The translations under genes and the position numbers were made by a program. DNA of 64,000 nucleotides. Source: Mytilus trossulus (lineage: Eukaryota; Mollusca; Bivalvia; Mytilida; Mytilidae). Below are positions 24,037 through 37,806 of the stretch, piece after piece. A model generated the notes under the pieces. The model saw nothing but the letters and a program-made list of their open reading frames with translations. It was not told the DNA's origin and made no database searches. The stretch lies in NCBI RefSeq assembly GCF_036588685.1, contig NC_086382.1:61832987-61896986 (forward strand), in the 5' to 3' direction. The stretch's first letter is position 1. Every line of letters starts with the position of its first letter.

Positions 24037-24340
24037 GGTTGCGTACCTTGGTACCTGACTACAAAGGAATTTTGCTAAAACTACATTGTGTACGTGACAA
24101 AAACCTGTCAATCGAGAAATCGAGACTTGTGTACATTATATATTATAACGGTTTTCAACAAGAAGTATCAGAAAACATAGATAGTACATGTATTTCTCAA
24201 TTTTATAAAGAAACATATTGTGTCATTTGGTTAATGTTGAATTATTATTATAATGGACATGACTAATTTATGGGTTTGTTCCTGAATGCATTTGAATCAT
24301 CCTGTAAAATAACGTGCACTTTGTCATATATTTTCGCTGT
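24037..24340 (+). repeat. Dispersed repeat R3, copy 2
   Basis: ggttgcgtaccttggtacctg ... aaacctgtcaatcgagaaat ... ggacatgactaatttatggg. Matches 11408-11750 throughout. Confidence 0.75.
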
Positions 24341-24699
24341 TAACTTTAAAGAATTGAGCGTTCTATATGGAATAATTTAGATTTGTTCCCGACGCGCAAA
24401 TAAAAACGCTCCACTTTATAAATTAAAGAATGAATATTCAATGATATTAAAAACTAATCCTAATGTCGATGATGGTCTTGAAACAATTTGAAGTACAAAA
24501 TAAAAACAACACACACATTACAAATCACATGCAAAGCCCTTTTATTGATTTAGGACCTCTAAAATATTTACACTTAAAAGTCAGAGATTAATACATACGT
24601 ATGAAACGATAGGAAATGTAAAACTAAGAGAACGTGAAAAGAATATAAAATTTAACTATGATCAACTTTGTATGAGGGAGTTTGAACCTTATTTTTTTT

Positions 24700-24900
24700 T
24701 ATGCCCGACCTTCGATAGTAGAGGTGTATAATTATATTTTCTGTTCTGTGCGTCCGTTCGTTCGCTCGTGCATCCGTCCGTTCGTCCGTCCGTCCGTCTG
24801 TCCGTTCGTTCGTCCCCGTCCGTCTGTCTCGCTTCAAGGTAAAGGTTTTGGTCAAGATGATGATAAAGTTAAAGTCCGAACAACTAGAAACTTATTAATT
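24700..24900 (+). repeat. Degraded copy of the cgtccgt repeat
   Basis: tgcccgaccttcgatagtag ... tctgtgcgtccgttcgttcg, a (cgtc/cgtt)n run, then cgcttcaaggtaaaggtttt-ggtcaaga. It is the same beginning as the longer element at 62180-62950. Confidence 0.7.
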
Positions 24901-25559
24901 TATTTTTTAAAACAAGTATGTGATAACTATGTACCAGAGTACGTTTTACTGAGCTGGTGAAACCATTCACAGACTAACCAATCCCAGAAGTGGTCCTGGC
25001 TCAGTGCTAGAAAATAAAGACTAAGCAGTATAAATGCGTTTTCGTAGCGCTTGTTACATTTACCTAAATTTAAATCAAAGAAATAAATAGTCAGTGGTAT
25101 TAATAAAAACTTATCAACATGTTGATGATGTTCTTAATAACACGGTTGAGGTACAAAATGAGAATAACATTATAAATTGCATGCAGCCGAAACCCTTTTC
25201 TTGATTCAAGACCGCTCAAACCAGAACATTTTAAATATATTAAAGAAGGTGTGGTATGATTGTCAATGAGACAACTCCCACAAAAGCAACTTCAAGTATG
25301 TTCGCGAATGAAAAAAACAAAACAAATATGCATCGTATATATAACTATGCAGACTATTACAATTTGAATTGCCGATCTCATCAAAGTCCACAATACATGC
25401 AGACATAAAAGCTTACACAATATCTCGTATTTTCTAAATATTAATTGGTGTGAAAACCTACTTAAAATATTTTTTATCACTTTTTTTTTTTAAATATATC
25501 TATAGATATTAACGCAGAATAGTAGGATACTAGTCCGATATATTTAGAAAAAGAAGAAG

Positions 25560-25990
25560 AAAGATAACAGAGATCAAACTCAATGATCGAAAACCGACTA
25601 CGCTATGGCTAAAAAAGAAAAAAGACAAACTCAGTACTCAAGACACAATATAGAAAACAATAGATTAAGCAACATAAACCCAACCAAAACTGGGGGTTAT
25701 TTTATGTGCTCCGTAAGGGTATGCTGATCATGCTTCACATGTGGCACCCGTCTAGTTGCTAATGGTATTACAAACCTAGTAAAAAGTCTTATTCGGTAGG
25801 TCACATTTGTTTATAGGGAATGGGATTGTAGTTATGACAAAAGGAACATATCCGATATCATCTGTGACACTTTATTCCATAATGGACAACTAACTTGTTA
25901 TGGAGTCCCTTAAGTTTACGATGGGATGATTTCAAATTCACCAATAGGAACTCTTAATGTGCAGACGGTTCAATCATTGCAATTATATCA
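25560..25990 (-). pseudogene. 3' tail and last codons of the reverse-transcriptase element
   Basis: Matches the minus-strand region 47180-47600: accaaaactgggggttattt ... tgctccgtaagggtatgctg ... acatatccgatatcatctgtg ... tcaccaataggaactctt. Truncated at its 5' end and without a usable frame. Confidence 0.65.
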
Positions 25991-28900
25991 TATGAATGAA
26001 ACATTCAATATTCAAAAAGGTTTGCATAAGGTTGGGAGATTTTCGTTTAGGCTTCAAAGTCGCTGATCCACTTAATAGAGAATCAAATATGGTAGAGGGC
26101 GCATTGCATTCACGCCAATTTTTACAAAGTTAAAAGTCTCTTCTGAATAATTATATTTTTCATACTTTGAACCTGTATATACCGGTATTTTTGGCGCAAA
26201 TGAATTATGGATTTTGGCTTAAATGAAAGATTATTCTGGCGTAAACGAAATGCCGAATGGCGCCAATGCTAAGCACCGGGGTAGAAAAGTAATTTCAAAG
26301 ATTACCTAAAAATAATTTAATGATATTCTGTGCAATATATGTTTGAAAAGAAGAAATCTGAATGTTCAGTTAAAAGGCATATTTGTTGGCTGTAAAAGGA
26401 TTTCACTCCCGATTGCTGATTTATACATTCCACTAGTTTTATATTTTGATACATTCAAACTGTACCAAGATGAAGAAAAAAATTTAAAAAACTATCAATT
26501 ACGACCAATATAATGCCTTTGGTATATAGTATTTGAATAGGTGGAATCTTTGCCTTGTGTACTATACTATCGGAAATTATGTGAGGGGACGGACAAGTAA
26601 AAGCTATATATTAAGATATGAAAATAGATTTTTCCATATTCGGCGGCAAAAAATTACGAACAACATGGAGGTGTACTCTTTCCTTCTTCTCCTTCTTATA
26701 GTGGGAGTGAGGTAATAGGGGAATAAACAGATCCTTTCCGTTCTCTTTACTCCATCCTTTCATTTCTCTTTCTTGCAATCCCTTCGATCTCCTCATCGAC
26801 TTTCATAATAGTTCCCTCCTCCCTTCATCTTCCTTCTACCAACCTCATGATTTAACTGGTCGTCAAAACCTGGCCTCGTGCTGTCGATTCCCATTTTCTA
26901 CTCCACCTCTTCAAACGAAAAAGGAATCAGGGATTATAAAAAAAAACTACCACCTCGAATTAATTCTCTGTTTAAATTTTACTAAATGTGTTTAAAATCA
27001 GTAAAAATTAAGACTTAAATTTTTCAGTTTCTTATGCTAAATTCTTTTCTTATGACCAATTTTAAAGTTGACTAGTCTCAGACTTTTTTTGGCTTTCATT
27101 GTTGCAATCTCAATTTCCACAATAAAAAAGGCAAAGTTTTCTTTAAATTTTGTATCAGATATACAAGATTTCCACAAATTTGTTGCAAAATCAAGAAATT
27201 TTAACACGTCTACTTTGACTGTTCTGTAAGGTTTGTTGTGTTATTTATGTTGCTAAGTATATTTAAAGGATAATTGTTTGCTAGTGGGTGTTTTATTTTC
27301 AAAATGGATTGTAAACACCGTAACATAACTGATTGTAAAACGCGAGCTGCACTTTTCAAGATCAATTTAAATAAATATCGGATCAATGTCGTGCAAGTGT
27401 AAATGGGTGTATGACTACACGAACCCAATATTACGTCAAAGGTAACACCGGTGCGATTGAAATTCTTCTTTGAGGGATTACTCTGTAAATTTTGTTTTAT
27501 GTGGTTCATTTGTATACATGTATTACATTAGATTTATTTCAGATATCAATTGAAAAATCAATTGATTGACGCATCAAAACCACACATTATATAACTGTCC
27601 AATTACTGCATATCTTATTCAAATGAATGTCATATCAAATGATTAAATATATATTTGCAAATTGAATATAGAAATTTAGGAAAACACAAGGATTTGTATA
27701 GTAAGACAAATCCCTTGGAAAAATAAGCAATTTTATTTCCCAGTTATCTTCGTATGTGCAAGATGGTAAATGCCTACATCACTTAATATTTATACTGCTA
27801 GAAGTTATATAATTAGTATTGATTTAATGCTCATTCATATTTAAAAAGGTCACCTTCAAATGATTTAGTTGAAATATTCTGAGTATTTAATAAGAGCGTC
27901 GCTTATAATGAACAGAAATAATCAGGTCAATTCTATTTTTGTAAAATCACCGAGGCCAATACATCAATCATGTTTCTTAATCATATACTACATGCCTACA
28001 TGATAAGTACTTGTCTGTTTATAATAATTGATATATCAGATCAAGAATGTGTAAGATATTTGGCTTTTTTTAAATACTGTATTGTTTTTAAAGGTCAGGT
28101 GCTGGATTTTGGGTGTACGCCTATATCTAGTTGTTTAGGCTTGAATTTTTTAATTGACTTCGCATTCCAATATGTTGACCATAACCATGTTTCAATGGCT
28201 GAAATATACAATCGTTTGGCGCCAGTAGTGATCAGAGAGGCAAGGATCTGTTACAGAAGGGGGTTTTGGAGTTGAAAGGGGGGAAACAGACATATCTTAC
28301 ATAAAAATTACCATGCGGTTGTCCGGCTGATTTTATTTTTCGACTAAAAATATCTATGTCACATTGGTATCATCCCACTTACTTTAACACAATTTTCGTA
28401 CGGCAATGGTCACATGTCATTAACATGAATGGACAACTTACTTTTACCTGCTTTTAAGATAAAGTATGCCATGTATACCGTCAGTTAGCTATCTTTAAGG
28501 CAAAAAGATCTAACAGAACACTCCTTGATAGACAAGTACAGCTGATATGTTGGTGACATATTCAATTTAGATAAATATAGACTTCATTCTAAATATAGCA
28601 ATTTAATGTGTTCCCCGTAAAATACTTAGTATGTGTTGTCACTTTAAGGTCATACTTTTATTGTCACAAGATAAGGTTATATGGGAAAGTTTGTACAACA
28701 AGGACGACTTTTCCCTTCTTACTGTTGATTTTTCGTTCTTTTAGGGGATCCTCCGCTTAGTCTGTCTTAAGCTCTATACAATTTAAAGTTTGCGTAATGT
28801 TCTCGTGTTTAAAGTTCAATTACAGACTGCTACATGTATGAAGGTAGTATTTTCATTAATTACAACACTTATACAACAGGATACATATATCATAAATCTA

Positions 28901-30370
28901 TAAAAACATATAATAAGTTGCATCACTTATGTAGGGACTTTTTGTGGAAATTTCGGTATTGTAATTTGATACACAAATGGTGTTTCACACTTACATGTGT
29001 AGGTCTAAAATACTGTAATAATATTACATAATCAAAATTAGGTTGTTGCTACCTAATCGTTCATTGATGTCCCACAAGATGTTGATATGCCTCTTCTCTC
29101 TTGTGAAAATTTATATGGAATATAGTTATTGGAATAATGCTTAACTTGTCTACATTCGAGATCCAAAGATGGACTTATTGCAAAGACACGTGTCTTATGT
29201 TGTAGACCTCAAGATAACTTTGCGTAATGTGTTGATAGGTTTATGTTTACTGAAAATAAATTGCAAATTCCTTTTATTTTGTCCTTGCGTGTTTTAATTT
29301 TCACAGCTAAAAAAGATAGAAAATCGTAGTGATCATTGAAAAATTACTTCTATTGTAAAAACGATTTTGAAAACCATCTTGTTTGTTGAAGTGGTTAAGC
29401 TAATCGTTTATTAAATAATAATCCAGAGCTTTCTACTCTTTACTTGTTTAGGCAATGGGGGAAACCAGGAGAATATTACAGGATGTAGAAAAAAAAACTA
29501 TACAAAAAAACCCAGCGCAAACAAAACCCACCCAAATTATAATCCTGGTAAGTAAAAGTCTTGCAAACATAAAAAAAAACATATACGTCAATCGTCAAAC
29601 TATTCCAATTAAGACTACAAGTGGGGACAGTCAAATCCTGGTACATTGGATTTCGTAATTGTTACAATTTTCGCTGTAGCAATAGCTTTTTTCCGGTAAC
29701 TTATTTTTTTATCGAAAAAATGTTCATCTTAAGAAATATTGTTACTCTGTTCTGTTTAAATTAGTAAAAACTATCTATATCGTTGAGATTGGATCCATCT
29801 CTGCAGGCCCGCTGTGAATAACGTGTGGTAAACAAATCATTTGGGTTGTCAACTAAAACCAAAGTTTTGACCTTGACATTAACCTTTGACCTTGGAAGTT
29901 GTACATACTTTGAATTGAATTGTATCAAAAATTTGCTTGACACATAACTTTTAGAAATACAACCATTAAATAAAATAACTATAACCCTATCTTAAAAAAT
30001 ATTTTTCAAGTCATTTAAAGTTGCTTGCTTTTTAAATGTACTATTCTTCTCCTGAATCGTCTGTATAATACGGGTGTGCATTAATTCGATAAAACTGTTT
30101 TTGTCGCTGTTTCAGTTAATTCCGTTTCGTGCACAACTTGGACCGTGGTTTTTTTTCGACAACCAGCATTTTTTTTTATAGAATCTACAATGAGGCAAAT
30201 GTTTGTTCTTTCGGTTGATGTTATAATTATCTCACATTTTTTAGACATTTTTAGCTATGTCTACTTATAAAACTACCTTTCAAACAGTTAAATCAATGAA
30301 AAACGTCATTGGACATTTTTCTTATTCCAGCTTATCTCATTCGCACCCAAGAGATTTCTGGCAAATCAGG
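25991..30370. other. Intergenic DNA, no gene supported
   Basis: AT-rich. Includes a short block rich in ggcgc/gcgcc and ggcgtaaacg (about 26185-26280) and a pyrimidine-rich tract at about 26680-26860. The 99-codon minus frame (27210-27509) and the 101-codon plus frame (27970-28275) have no motif, no signal peptide and no splice context I trust. Confidence 0.4.
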
Positions 30371-30379
30371 CATTTTCGA

Positions 30380-30922
30380 AAAGAAGTAGGTTCAGTAAGA
30401 CCCCTTTTTGGCCCCAAAATATAGCAGTTTTACAAAATTGTTAAAATGTAAAATTTTAATAATTTATTGGACAGTATACGTAGAATGCTTCTGCTACATA
30501 AATATAAGCTGTTTTTGACAATATGAAATCTTCATAATTCTAGCATTTTAGTTAAATTTTAGAAGGTTTTTCGTGTAAAACGAAAGTGGCCGCATTCGTG
30601 TTCATCCTTTATATTGAAATGTAAGTTGTATTTGACGATAATATATAACATATATACAGTTTAAGGATGAACACGGATGCGGCCACTTTCATTTTTACCA
30701 AAAAACATCTGAAAAACTGACATTTTTCGGCATATTTGGTAGATTTTCCATATTTGAGCTTGATTCGGATCATTTTTAATAACTAAACCAGTTAAAATCT
30801 TACACATAAACTAATTGATTCAAATGAAATAGACACTTAAGTGTTTAAAAAGTGGTCAAAATCTTTCGTCAGACGAACCTGAAATTTGAGGCCAAAATCG
30901 GTCCTTACCGGACCTACTCCTT
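30380..30922. repeat. Fold-back element: imperfect inverted repeat of about 250-bp arms
   Basis: The inner arms aaagtggccgcattcgtgtt (from about 30584) and aacacggatgcggccacttt (ending near 30690) are almost perfect reverse complements over about 36 bp around a roughly 50-bp loop. The outer ends gaagtaggttcagtaagacc (about 30382) and ggtccttaccggacctactc (ending near 30919) pair too, with gcccc/gaggc blocks between. The middle of each arm is more diverged. Confidence 0.75.
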
Positions 30923-31005
30923 TGCAATCTTATGCAAATTATAGCCAAATTAGCAGACTCTTGATGCTGTAACTGATGCTCATATATTAAACTATATATT
31001 GATAT

Positions 31006-31700
31006 TTAGGGGCGGATGGCATGGGTGGAGGTGGGGTGGGGTTGGAGGTGGAAGATTTTCTCGTTGGTTTGAACCCACCCCCACTGCAAAATGGTCTTTT
31101 TCCGTCTATTTTCTGATTTTAAACGACCTTGAGAGGTGACCATTGACCAGCCTGTGTTCCTTTGCCATTCAAGTCTTACCCTATAGTTTCTGCAGTCCAT
31201 TCATGCCAACTGGGAGTATAGGGAACTTAAGTGTCTTGCTGGCGAATTTTTATTGTCAAGTCAGGTCTGTCTAAATGTCTGCTTTTTACGGATTTTTGAC
31301 AAAACGGTTACCTAGATTTTACAGGCTAGTTTCCTATTGGCCATATTATACCTCTTTGTGTTTCTATACCACCTTGACCGTTATTACAGATAATAGTTTA
31401 TATCTACAATGACTACTAGTTACGTAGTTGCCATCAAAAGATGCCCACTCCCACCTGATTTTGGCTACCTTTCACGTTTTCCGATTTTGAACTCTTAAAC
31501 GTCGTTCAAAGTGCCATATTTTCATAAACTGGCGACTGAGAAGAGTTTATAGACCATGAACTGCTTGGTTGAAGTCCCTGCTATCATGACAGTTCAGGTG
31601 GGGCAGTTCAAAAAAGGTATGGAGGGTCATATGGGCCATCAAAGAATGATTGTCGCCATCACGCCTGCAGGCGGGATTTGGGGTTAAAGGGTTAACATGC
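31006..31700. other. Less AT-rich intergenic block
   Basis: Starts with a G-rich stretch (ggtggaggtggggtggggtt at about 31022) and continues with more balanced base composition than its surroundings. No conserved frame; the 64-codon minus frame is unremarkable. It could be the remnant of a repeat that I do not recognise. Confidence 0.35.
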
Positions 31701-32484
31701 TGCCACCGAGTCAAACAAAATTCGACAAAAGAACGGCTTTAATCTAACTGAAAACTGACACACTACTTCGTTGCTTCTGCCAAATTTCGGGAAGATCAGA
31801 GAATAAGAAATTGAATCACTATACATAAGAGATAAAACAGTTGTTTAAAAGTGTAACGTTGGACATCCGTTTTTTTCACATAGCTTTGTTGTATTAATCC
31901 TCAAATATACTAGATATTAACAAGCATATGACACAAAGCTATAAGAACATAAAGGAAAACATATACTGAATTAGTTTGTATAGTGGTTAGTGTTTGTTAA
32001 CTTTTTATTTTGTTTTGCGGAGAAAATTTCAAAGATTCTGTTTTAAATCATAGGGGTTGTAGGAACATTTTCATAGCATTAGGTTGACCTTTAGTGTACC
32101 CAAGGCAGGTGAAGGAAGTCAACTGAGTGTGTATATTTACAATATACATTTTGAAACCTATTGAAATAATTCCTAGAGAATTTTTAAAGACTTCCAAAAT
32201 TTCATGAATTTGAGGTTAAATGACGATGGGTATGGATAACATGTCCTTTGGAAGTTGGTCATGATACAGTTCAAATCTAATTTTCAAAACAGATTAATAA
32301 AGTACTACATGTAACACCACCTATAACTGTTTTATCCATATTAATTTTATAAACAATGGTAAATTAAGAAGATGTAAGTATTGTCGCCTATGACAGAATA
32401 AAACATTCCGTTTTACCTTTAATAGTGTATGCCATACGCAGCGACATTTACGCCATATGTATGGCAAGCCGTTGTGGAATTTAG

Positions 32485-32592
32485 TCCCTATTTATTAATA
32501 TTAAAAACTCATTTATCAATATTAAGTAATCATTATTTATTATTACAAAATCATTTTTTAATATTAATAAATCGATTTTGTAATATTAAATA
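32485..32592. repeat. Degenerate AT tandem repeat
   Basis: Units around ttaatattaaaaa(a)tcattt recur about four times with variation. Confidence 0.6.
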
Positions 32593-33023
32593 ATACGCCG
32601 ATTCCCGTCAGGAATAACAATTTCTTAAATTCCATCAATCCGCCACTCAAAGAAAAACCCAACGAAGAAATACCGTACTTGTATAATGATAAGACATTGG
32701 TGGTATCAATAAATATGACATTGTGTTTGTTTTTGTGGTCACTTTTTATCTTTTTATAACAAGTAGTCAAAATTAATTTATACACGCCCATGATATTAAC
32801 ATTTATTGTATCATTGAACACCAAAGGTTGACATCCAATAGAGTCTTCTCAAATGGCAAGCTGTAAATAAGACAATAAAAGCCTCAGTTGAGCTATAAAA
32901 ATAATTGGACCAATCACTAACGGTAACTAATACAAGGCTATATGAGGTGATGGTTAACTTTGTGATTTTCAACCATAATAAAGAATATCAAAATTATTTT
33001 ATCAAATTCTTACGGAACGCTGT

Positions 33024-33530
33024 TTTATGTGTAACTTTGATAATGCACTATGTTGTTTAAGTATTATTTGATGATAGTTTGTCTTTACATAATATGGTTT
33101 TGACATTACGTAATGATGTTTTGATATAATTCAATATGGAATAGTCATTCAATTTACCTTATGACATTTCGATATTACATGATATGGTTTCGTATCGGCT
33201 TGATATAGTTTTGTTATTACTAAACATGGTTCTGTCATTAATCGATGTGGTTTAACCAATATCTTATGTAGTTGTGTCATAAGCCAATGTGGTTTTAACA
33301 TTACTTGATGTGTATTTGACTTAACGTAATGCAGTTGTTTCGTGACATGATGTGTTTTTTTTAATTTCGTAATGATGATTTGTCAATTCAAATTGAGTAA
33401 TGACTATTCAATATTGAGTTATTATACCAGAACACCATTATACGTAATGTCGAAACCAAATTATGTAAAGATAAACTATCATCAAGTAATACTAAAACAA
33501 CTTTGCTTGATATCAGAGTTACACATAAAT
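33024..33530. mobile_element. Fold-back element with roughly 95-bp terminal inverted repeats and internal degenerate tandem repeats
   Basis: Left arm 33024-33120 (tatgtgtaac...gatgatagtt...gacattacgtaatgatgtt) pairs with right arm 33430-33530 (aacaccattatacgtaatgtc...aactatcatcaagtaatac...gttacacata). Between them lie about ten loose repeats of a 25-35 bp motif of type tgacattacttgatgtggttt. No coding capacity. The layout is that of a Foldback-type or other non-autonomous DNA element. Confidence 0.8.
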
Positions 33531-33646
33531 TCCATAAACTCTCCTTTATAAATTCGTCCGAATATGAAAATTATCTAATTGTGTTAAATTTTAAAACACA
33601 TCTGATTAATGTCTATAATATTAAATCATTACGCGTGTGTGAAATA

Positions 33647-33900
33647 GTTATCAAAGGTACCAGGATTAAAATTTAGTACGCCAGACGCGTTTCGTCTACA
33701 TAAGACTCATCAGTGACGCTCATATCATAATATTTATAAAGCCAAACAAGTAAAAAGTTGAAGAGCATTGAAGATCCAAAAGTCCAAAAAGTTGTGCCAA
33801 ATACGGCTAATGTAATCTATGCCTGGGATAAGAAAATCCTTAGTTTTTCGGTAAATTCAAAGTTTTGTAAACAGGAAATTTATAAAATGATCACATTAAT
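33647..33900 (+). repeat. CGCGTCTGG dispersed repeat, longer copy
   Basis: atcaaaggtaccaggattaaa, cgccagacgcgtttcgtcta, aagactcatcagtgacgctc, then aaagttgaagagcattgaag, ccaaatacggctaatgtaat, gataagaaaatccttagttt, aacaggaaatttataaaatg. The continuation is the same as in the copy at 54487 and, reversed, at 38985 and 46905. The 67-codon frame here is repeat sequence. Confidence 0.8.
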
Positions 33901-36300
33901 GATATTGAAACTTATAAGTAAACAATTAATTTATAACGCCATGAAAAAAACTAAAGGATAATAACAGCCACATGTACAGATTTGCAGCTTTTATCCTCTT
34001 AAAGAAAATCAATAAACGAACTACTTTGACAAGCCTTAAACATCAAGATGTATTTTACTTTTTAATTACCATTTTAACAAATAAGTATGTAGTTGAGAAT
34101 CAAATAAATGCTTGGCTATAAGAACAATAAGTGCAATGCAAGTCAGCCGCTGTTCTATTTTCAGTGTCACAATGCAGAGCATGTAAAGTCTTTTAGCATT
34201 TTTTTGTCAACACTCTTACCAACGTTTTTTTGGGGTATAAATTAACAACAAAAAAGGTGAAGTATGCACAATTTATTCCATTGATTTTATAAAGTGTGAA
34301 CCAAGCAAATCCTTATCGAGATGGTTAGGCGTCCTCTTCTTAAAAAGTATCAATGTTAAAAAAAAAAAAAAAAATTAATAACTTTAATCATTACGTTATG
34401 TATACCTCTTATTCAATTCTTGCTAAGAGTTATATTCATTAGATATGATAGAACTTACATCATACAATTAAGTTTGGAACTTTTGTACAATATTAGGAAT
34501 TTAGTAAGTTCCAACCGACTTTTTAATCTCTGATAATTGTTGTTGGCTTTTAGTTAGATGTCAGTAATTGCGAGTACTCTCAAATCTTACTCTCTTGTTA
34601 ATTTGATCTGTTGATAATATTTTTAATGCTTGTTTGCAATTTCATGTTTACTTATTCGGGGTTATATCTTATCTATATACCAGCTTTAATGAGCGTTTTG
34701 TATGACATATAAGTTTTCACTTCTGCGTACTATTAACAACAACATTGTCTATTTTTGTAAAACATATTATCTTTCTCTATTTTAACGGTACTCTCAACAA
34801 AATTATTTTCATTTACCTATATATATTTATTGTTGTATTTGGCGGCTTTTTGTTCAAGGTTATTGTTGTTTTTTTTGTTTTTTTTTAATTGTTTCACATC
34901 TGACAGCGGTATACTACTGTTACCTTTATTTGTTCATCCTTTATTTTATTTTATTGATTTTGTATTTGCATTGTATCCTAGATCATTTGTTTAAAAATGG
35001 TTTCACACTAACACTTTTTGGGGCAATTTATAACTTCCTGTTCGGTGTGAGGCAAAGCTCCGTGTTGAAGACCGTCCTTGAACATATAATGGTTTACTTT
35101 TTATTAATTGTTACTCGAATCGAGAGTTGTGTCATTTTCACTCTAGCCACATTTTCTGGTATCTAAGTAATTCAATACATCACTTATGTAAGAGGAGGTG
35201 TGATGTGTCAATGAAACACCAAATCAACAACTAAACAGAACAAAGACACTTAGAGGTCAAGTTATATCTGTAATCAAAGAATAATATCTACATGGTAAAT
35301 AAAGCTACATTATCAAACGTCCCGAGGATAGGGTAGTTAGTATAGATATAACGGACACATTCAAAGATCCGCCTTCAATACCACATTCCTTTAATGACAA
35401 TAATGTTTTAAAAGATAAAATAATCTAATTCATATACAAATGATCTGTCTAAAACTGGTAATAATAATTCAAGAACATAACAAATTCCTTCCTGGTTTTG
35501 TGCATTCTCTTCATTAAGAAAAATTTGAACTAATTTTTAATAATAAAAAAAATATTTGTCATACTCATTTGTTATGACAGATCATATATCACAGGAGCAA
35601 TTTGGAGCTTTTATTTTTCATTGAAATGAGCACTGCTTCTTTAAGTTGATTTAATAATAGAATGAAAATACACAAATATACAGTTGAAAATTAATGCTTA
35701 TCAAATTTCCTATGTGTTCTCATACATGTATATGAAAGACAGAAACTTCATATTCTTAGCATTCGTAACTACACAATTTTAATTGAAATATAAATTACAT
35801 TTTGAAGGCTTCTTCGTATTGGATAAAAGGTCATTTAGTTAATGTCAATGATACCGCTTATATATAAGTCAAGTTCATCCGATACACACATGTGAAGGTA
35901 TACATGTAAACGATTATTACATATTGCAAAGATAAATTTCCAGCCTTTTCCGGCCGGAAAGTTGTAATTTGAATGATCTAGATTTAATTCCAACACTGCA
36001 TGTATTTCATTATGATAAGAATATGAAAATGAAACACACAAAGAAGTTAACATTCTGTTTCTTAAAGCGTTTGCTAATGAACAAGAGTAAAATTATAAAA
36101 TACTGTATAACAAATAAGGGTAGCAGGATCTGAGCAAAAAAGAAGATTTAAATTTAACCAGAGACCAAAGAACAAAGATGTAAACAGTTGACATGTTTTA
36201 AAATTGAAGTTCCTGAGTGCACTGTCACTGAAAGACACGTACTGAATTGGCCCAATTTTTTAACGTTGCTCATGTGACGGTTTATGTAGATTAATTTTAA
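33901..36300. other. Intergenic DNA with an S1 repeat
   Basis: AT-rich with a poly(A) run near 34360 and a reverse S1 copy at 35010-35165 (ctgttcggtgtgaggcaaagc, aacatataatggtttacttt). No gene supported; the 78-codon frame at 34930-35166 is the repeat read through. Confidence 0.5.
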
Positions 36301-36639
36301 ATTTATTACTATAAAAAAGAAGATGTGATATGATTGCCAATGAAACCACTAGTTTTGTTTATAAAAAAAATTGAGAATGGAAATGGGGAATTTGTCAAAG
36401 AGACAAAAAAACCGACGCAGCGAGAACCCCCGCACTTGGAGGCGTGCTTCAGCTATATTTCTTAGGGAAGAAAAATCAACCTCTTGACCCAACTGAAGTT
36501 ACAAAACTAGTTTCCAGTATATAATTGAATACATATTTCAGTAAAGAGGAAAAAATCATAGACACTATATACATTAGAAAAATAATAACTTTTGGATATA
36601 GGTTAACCATTTACTTTACTGTACTGTTTCATTTAAACA

Positions 36640-36960
36640 GTCTACGGGGAGAGGTGGGAGATCTCATAAACATGTTTAACCCGGCGCATTTTTGCACATG
36701 TCCCAAGTCAGGAGCCTCTGGCCTTTGTTAGCCTTGTATTATTTTTAATTTTAGTTCTTGTGTACAATTTGGAGATTAGTATGGCGTTCATTATCACTGA
36801 ACTAGTATATATATATTTGTTTAGGGACCAGCTGAAGGACTCCTCCAGGTGCAGGAACTTCTCGATTCATTTTTGAATACCTGTTGGTGACCTTTTGACG
36901 TTCTCTGTTCTATGGTCGGGTTGTTGTCTCTTTGACACATTCTGTTTTTCCAATCTCAAT
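36640..36960 (+). repeat. Dispersed repeat R1, copy 1
   Basis: tcaggagcctctggcctttg ... tatggcgttcattatcactgaactag ... ggttgttgtctctttgacac. A matching copy lies at 56255-56520 in the same orientation. It looks like the 3' part of an element. Confidence 0.75.
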
Positions 36961-37806
36961 TTTAAGAAAAATTGAAGTTTTTTGAGTTCAGATTTCTGTT
37001 TTCTTTTTTACTAATCAAAATGATGCTGATAATTGAGTTGACTCAGTAATATAATATTACAATACATTAAAAGGCAGTTTTGCTGTAATACATGTTACAA
37101 ACTAACAACAAATTTAAAACGTTTTCTTTTTAAATCCACCAGATACTTATTTAACTGGGTTTATGTCTTTTTCATATTATTTAAATTTTGCCTAGCAGAA
37201 CGCTTGTATAAAACAATAAAATGTTTTCTGAAGCTAAAATAAACTTTCCAAGAGTCATTTAAAACCTAACACTGCCGGAACTAATCATTATTATTTAATT
37301 CTGACTGGATGACCAACCGTCCAGTTATGTTAATACATATATTTATATTCATTTCGATTTGCCTGGATGACCAGCCGTCCAATAACTAAACGGAACATGC
37401 ATGACATATAGGATAGTAAAAGTACAACTAAGGAATGTAAAACAAAAGGTAAAAAAAAGATTTGTTGTATTTTTGTGAATGAGCCATTATGACATAACAA
37501 AAAATATCTGATTATTACACACCTGGCTCGTTTGTTGTGGATAAATACATAGTTAATTGTTTTATCAATTGAAATATACTTGATTGTACTTGACAAAACT
37601 AATATCACATGTGTGGTATGGAAATACATAAAATTTGCACCCATTAACTTTTGTACGCAAAATATTAAGAAAAGTAATCAATCATTGTTGAACAACATTT
37701 ATATCGTTACAATCTAAATTGATATAACAAGATGAACGTAGAATCGTTTCAAAAAACCAATAGTGAAACAGCATTAAAATTTGTTTTCATATACAAGAGA
37801 AGAAGT

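Noticed and set aside
24652-24855. Arg/Thr/Glu-rich repeat protein on the minus strand
   Set aside because: It is the translation of the simple (cgtccgtt)n run at the head of a dispersed repeat.
27210-27509. 99-codon minus-strand frame
   Set aside because: No domain, no signal peptide, no neighbouring exons; only weak resemblance to retroelement-like sequence, which I could not support.
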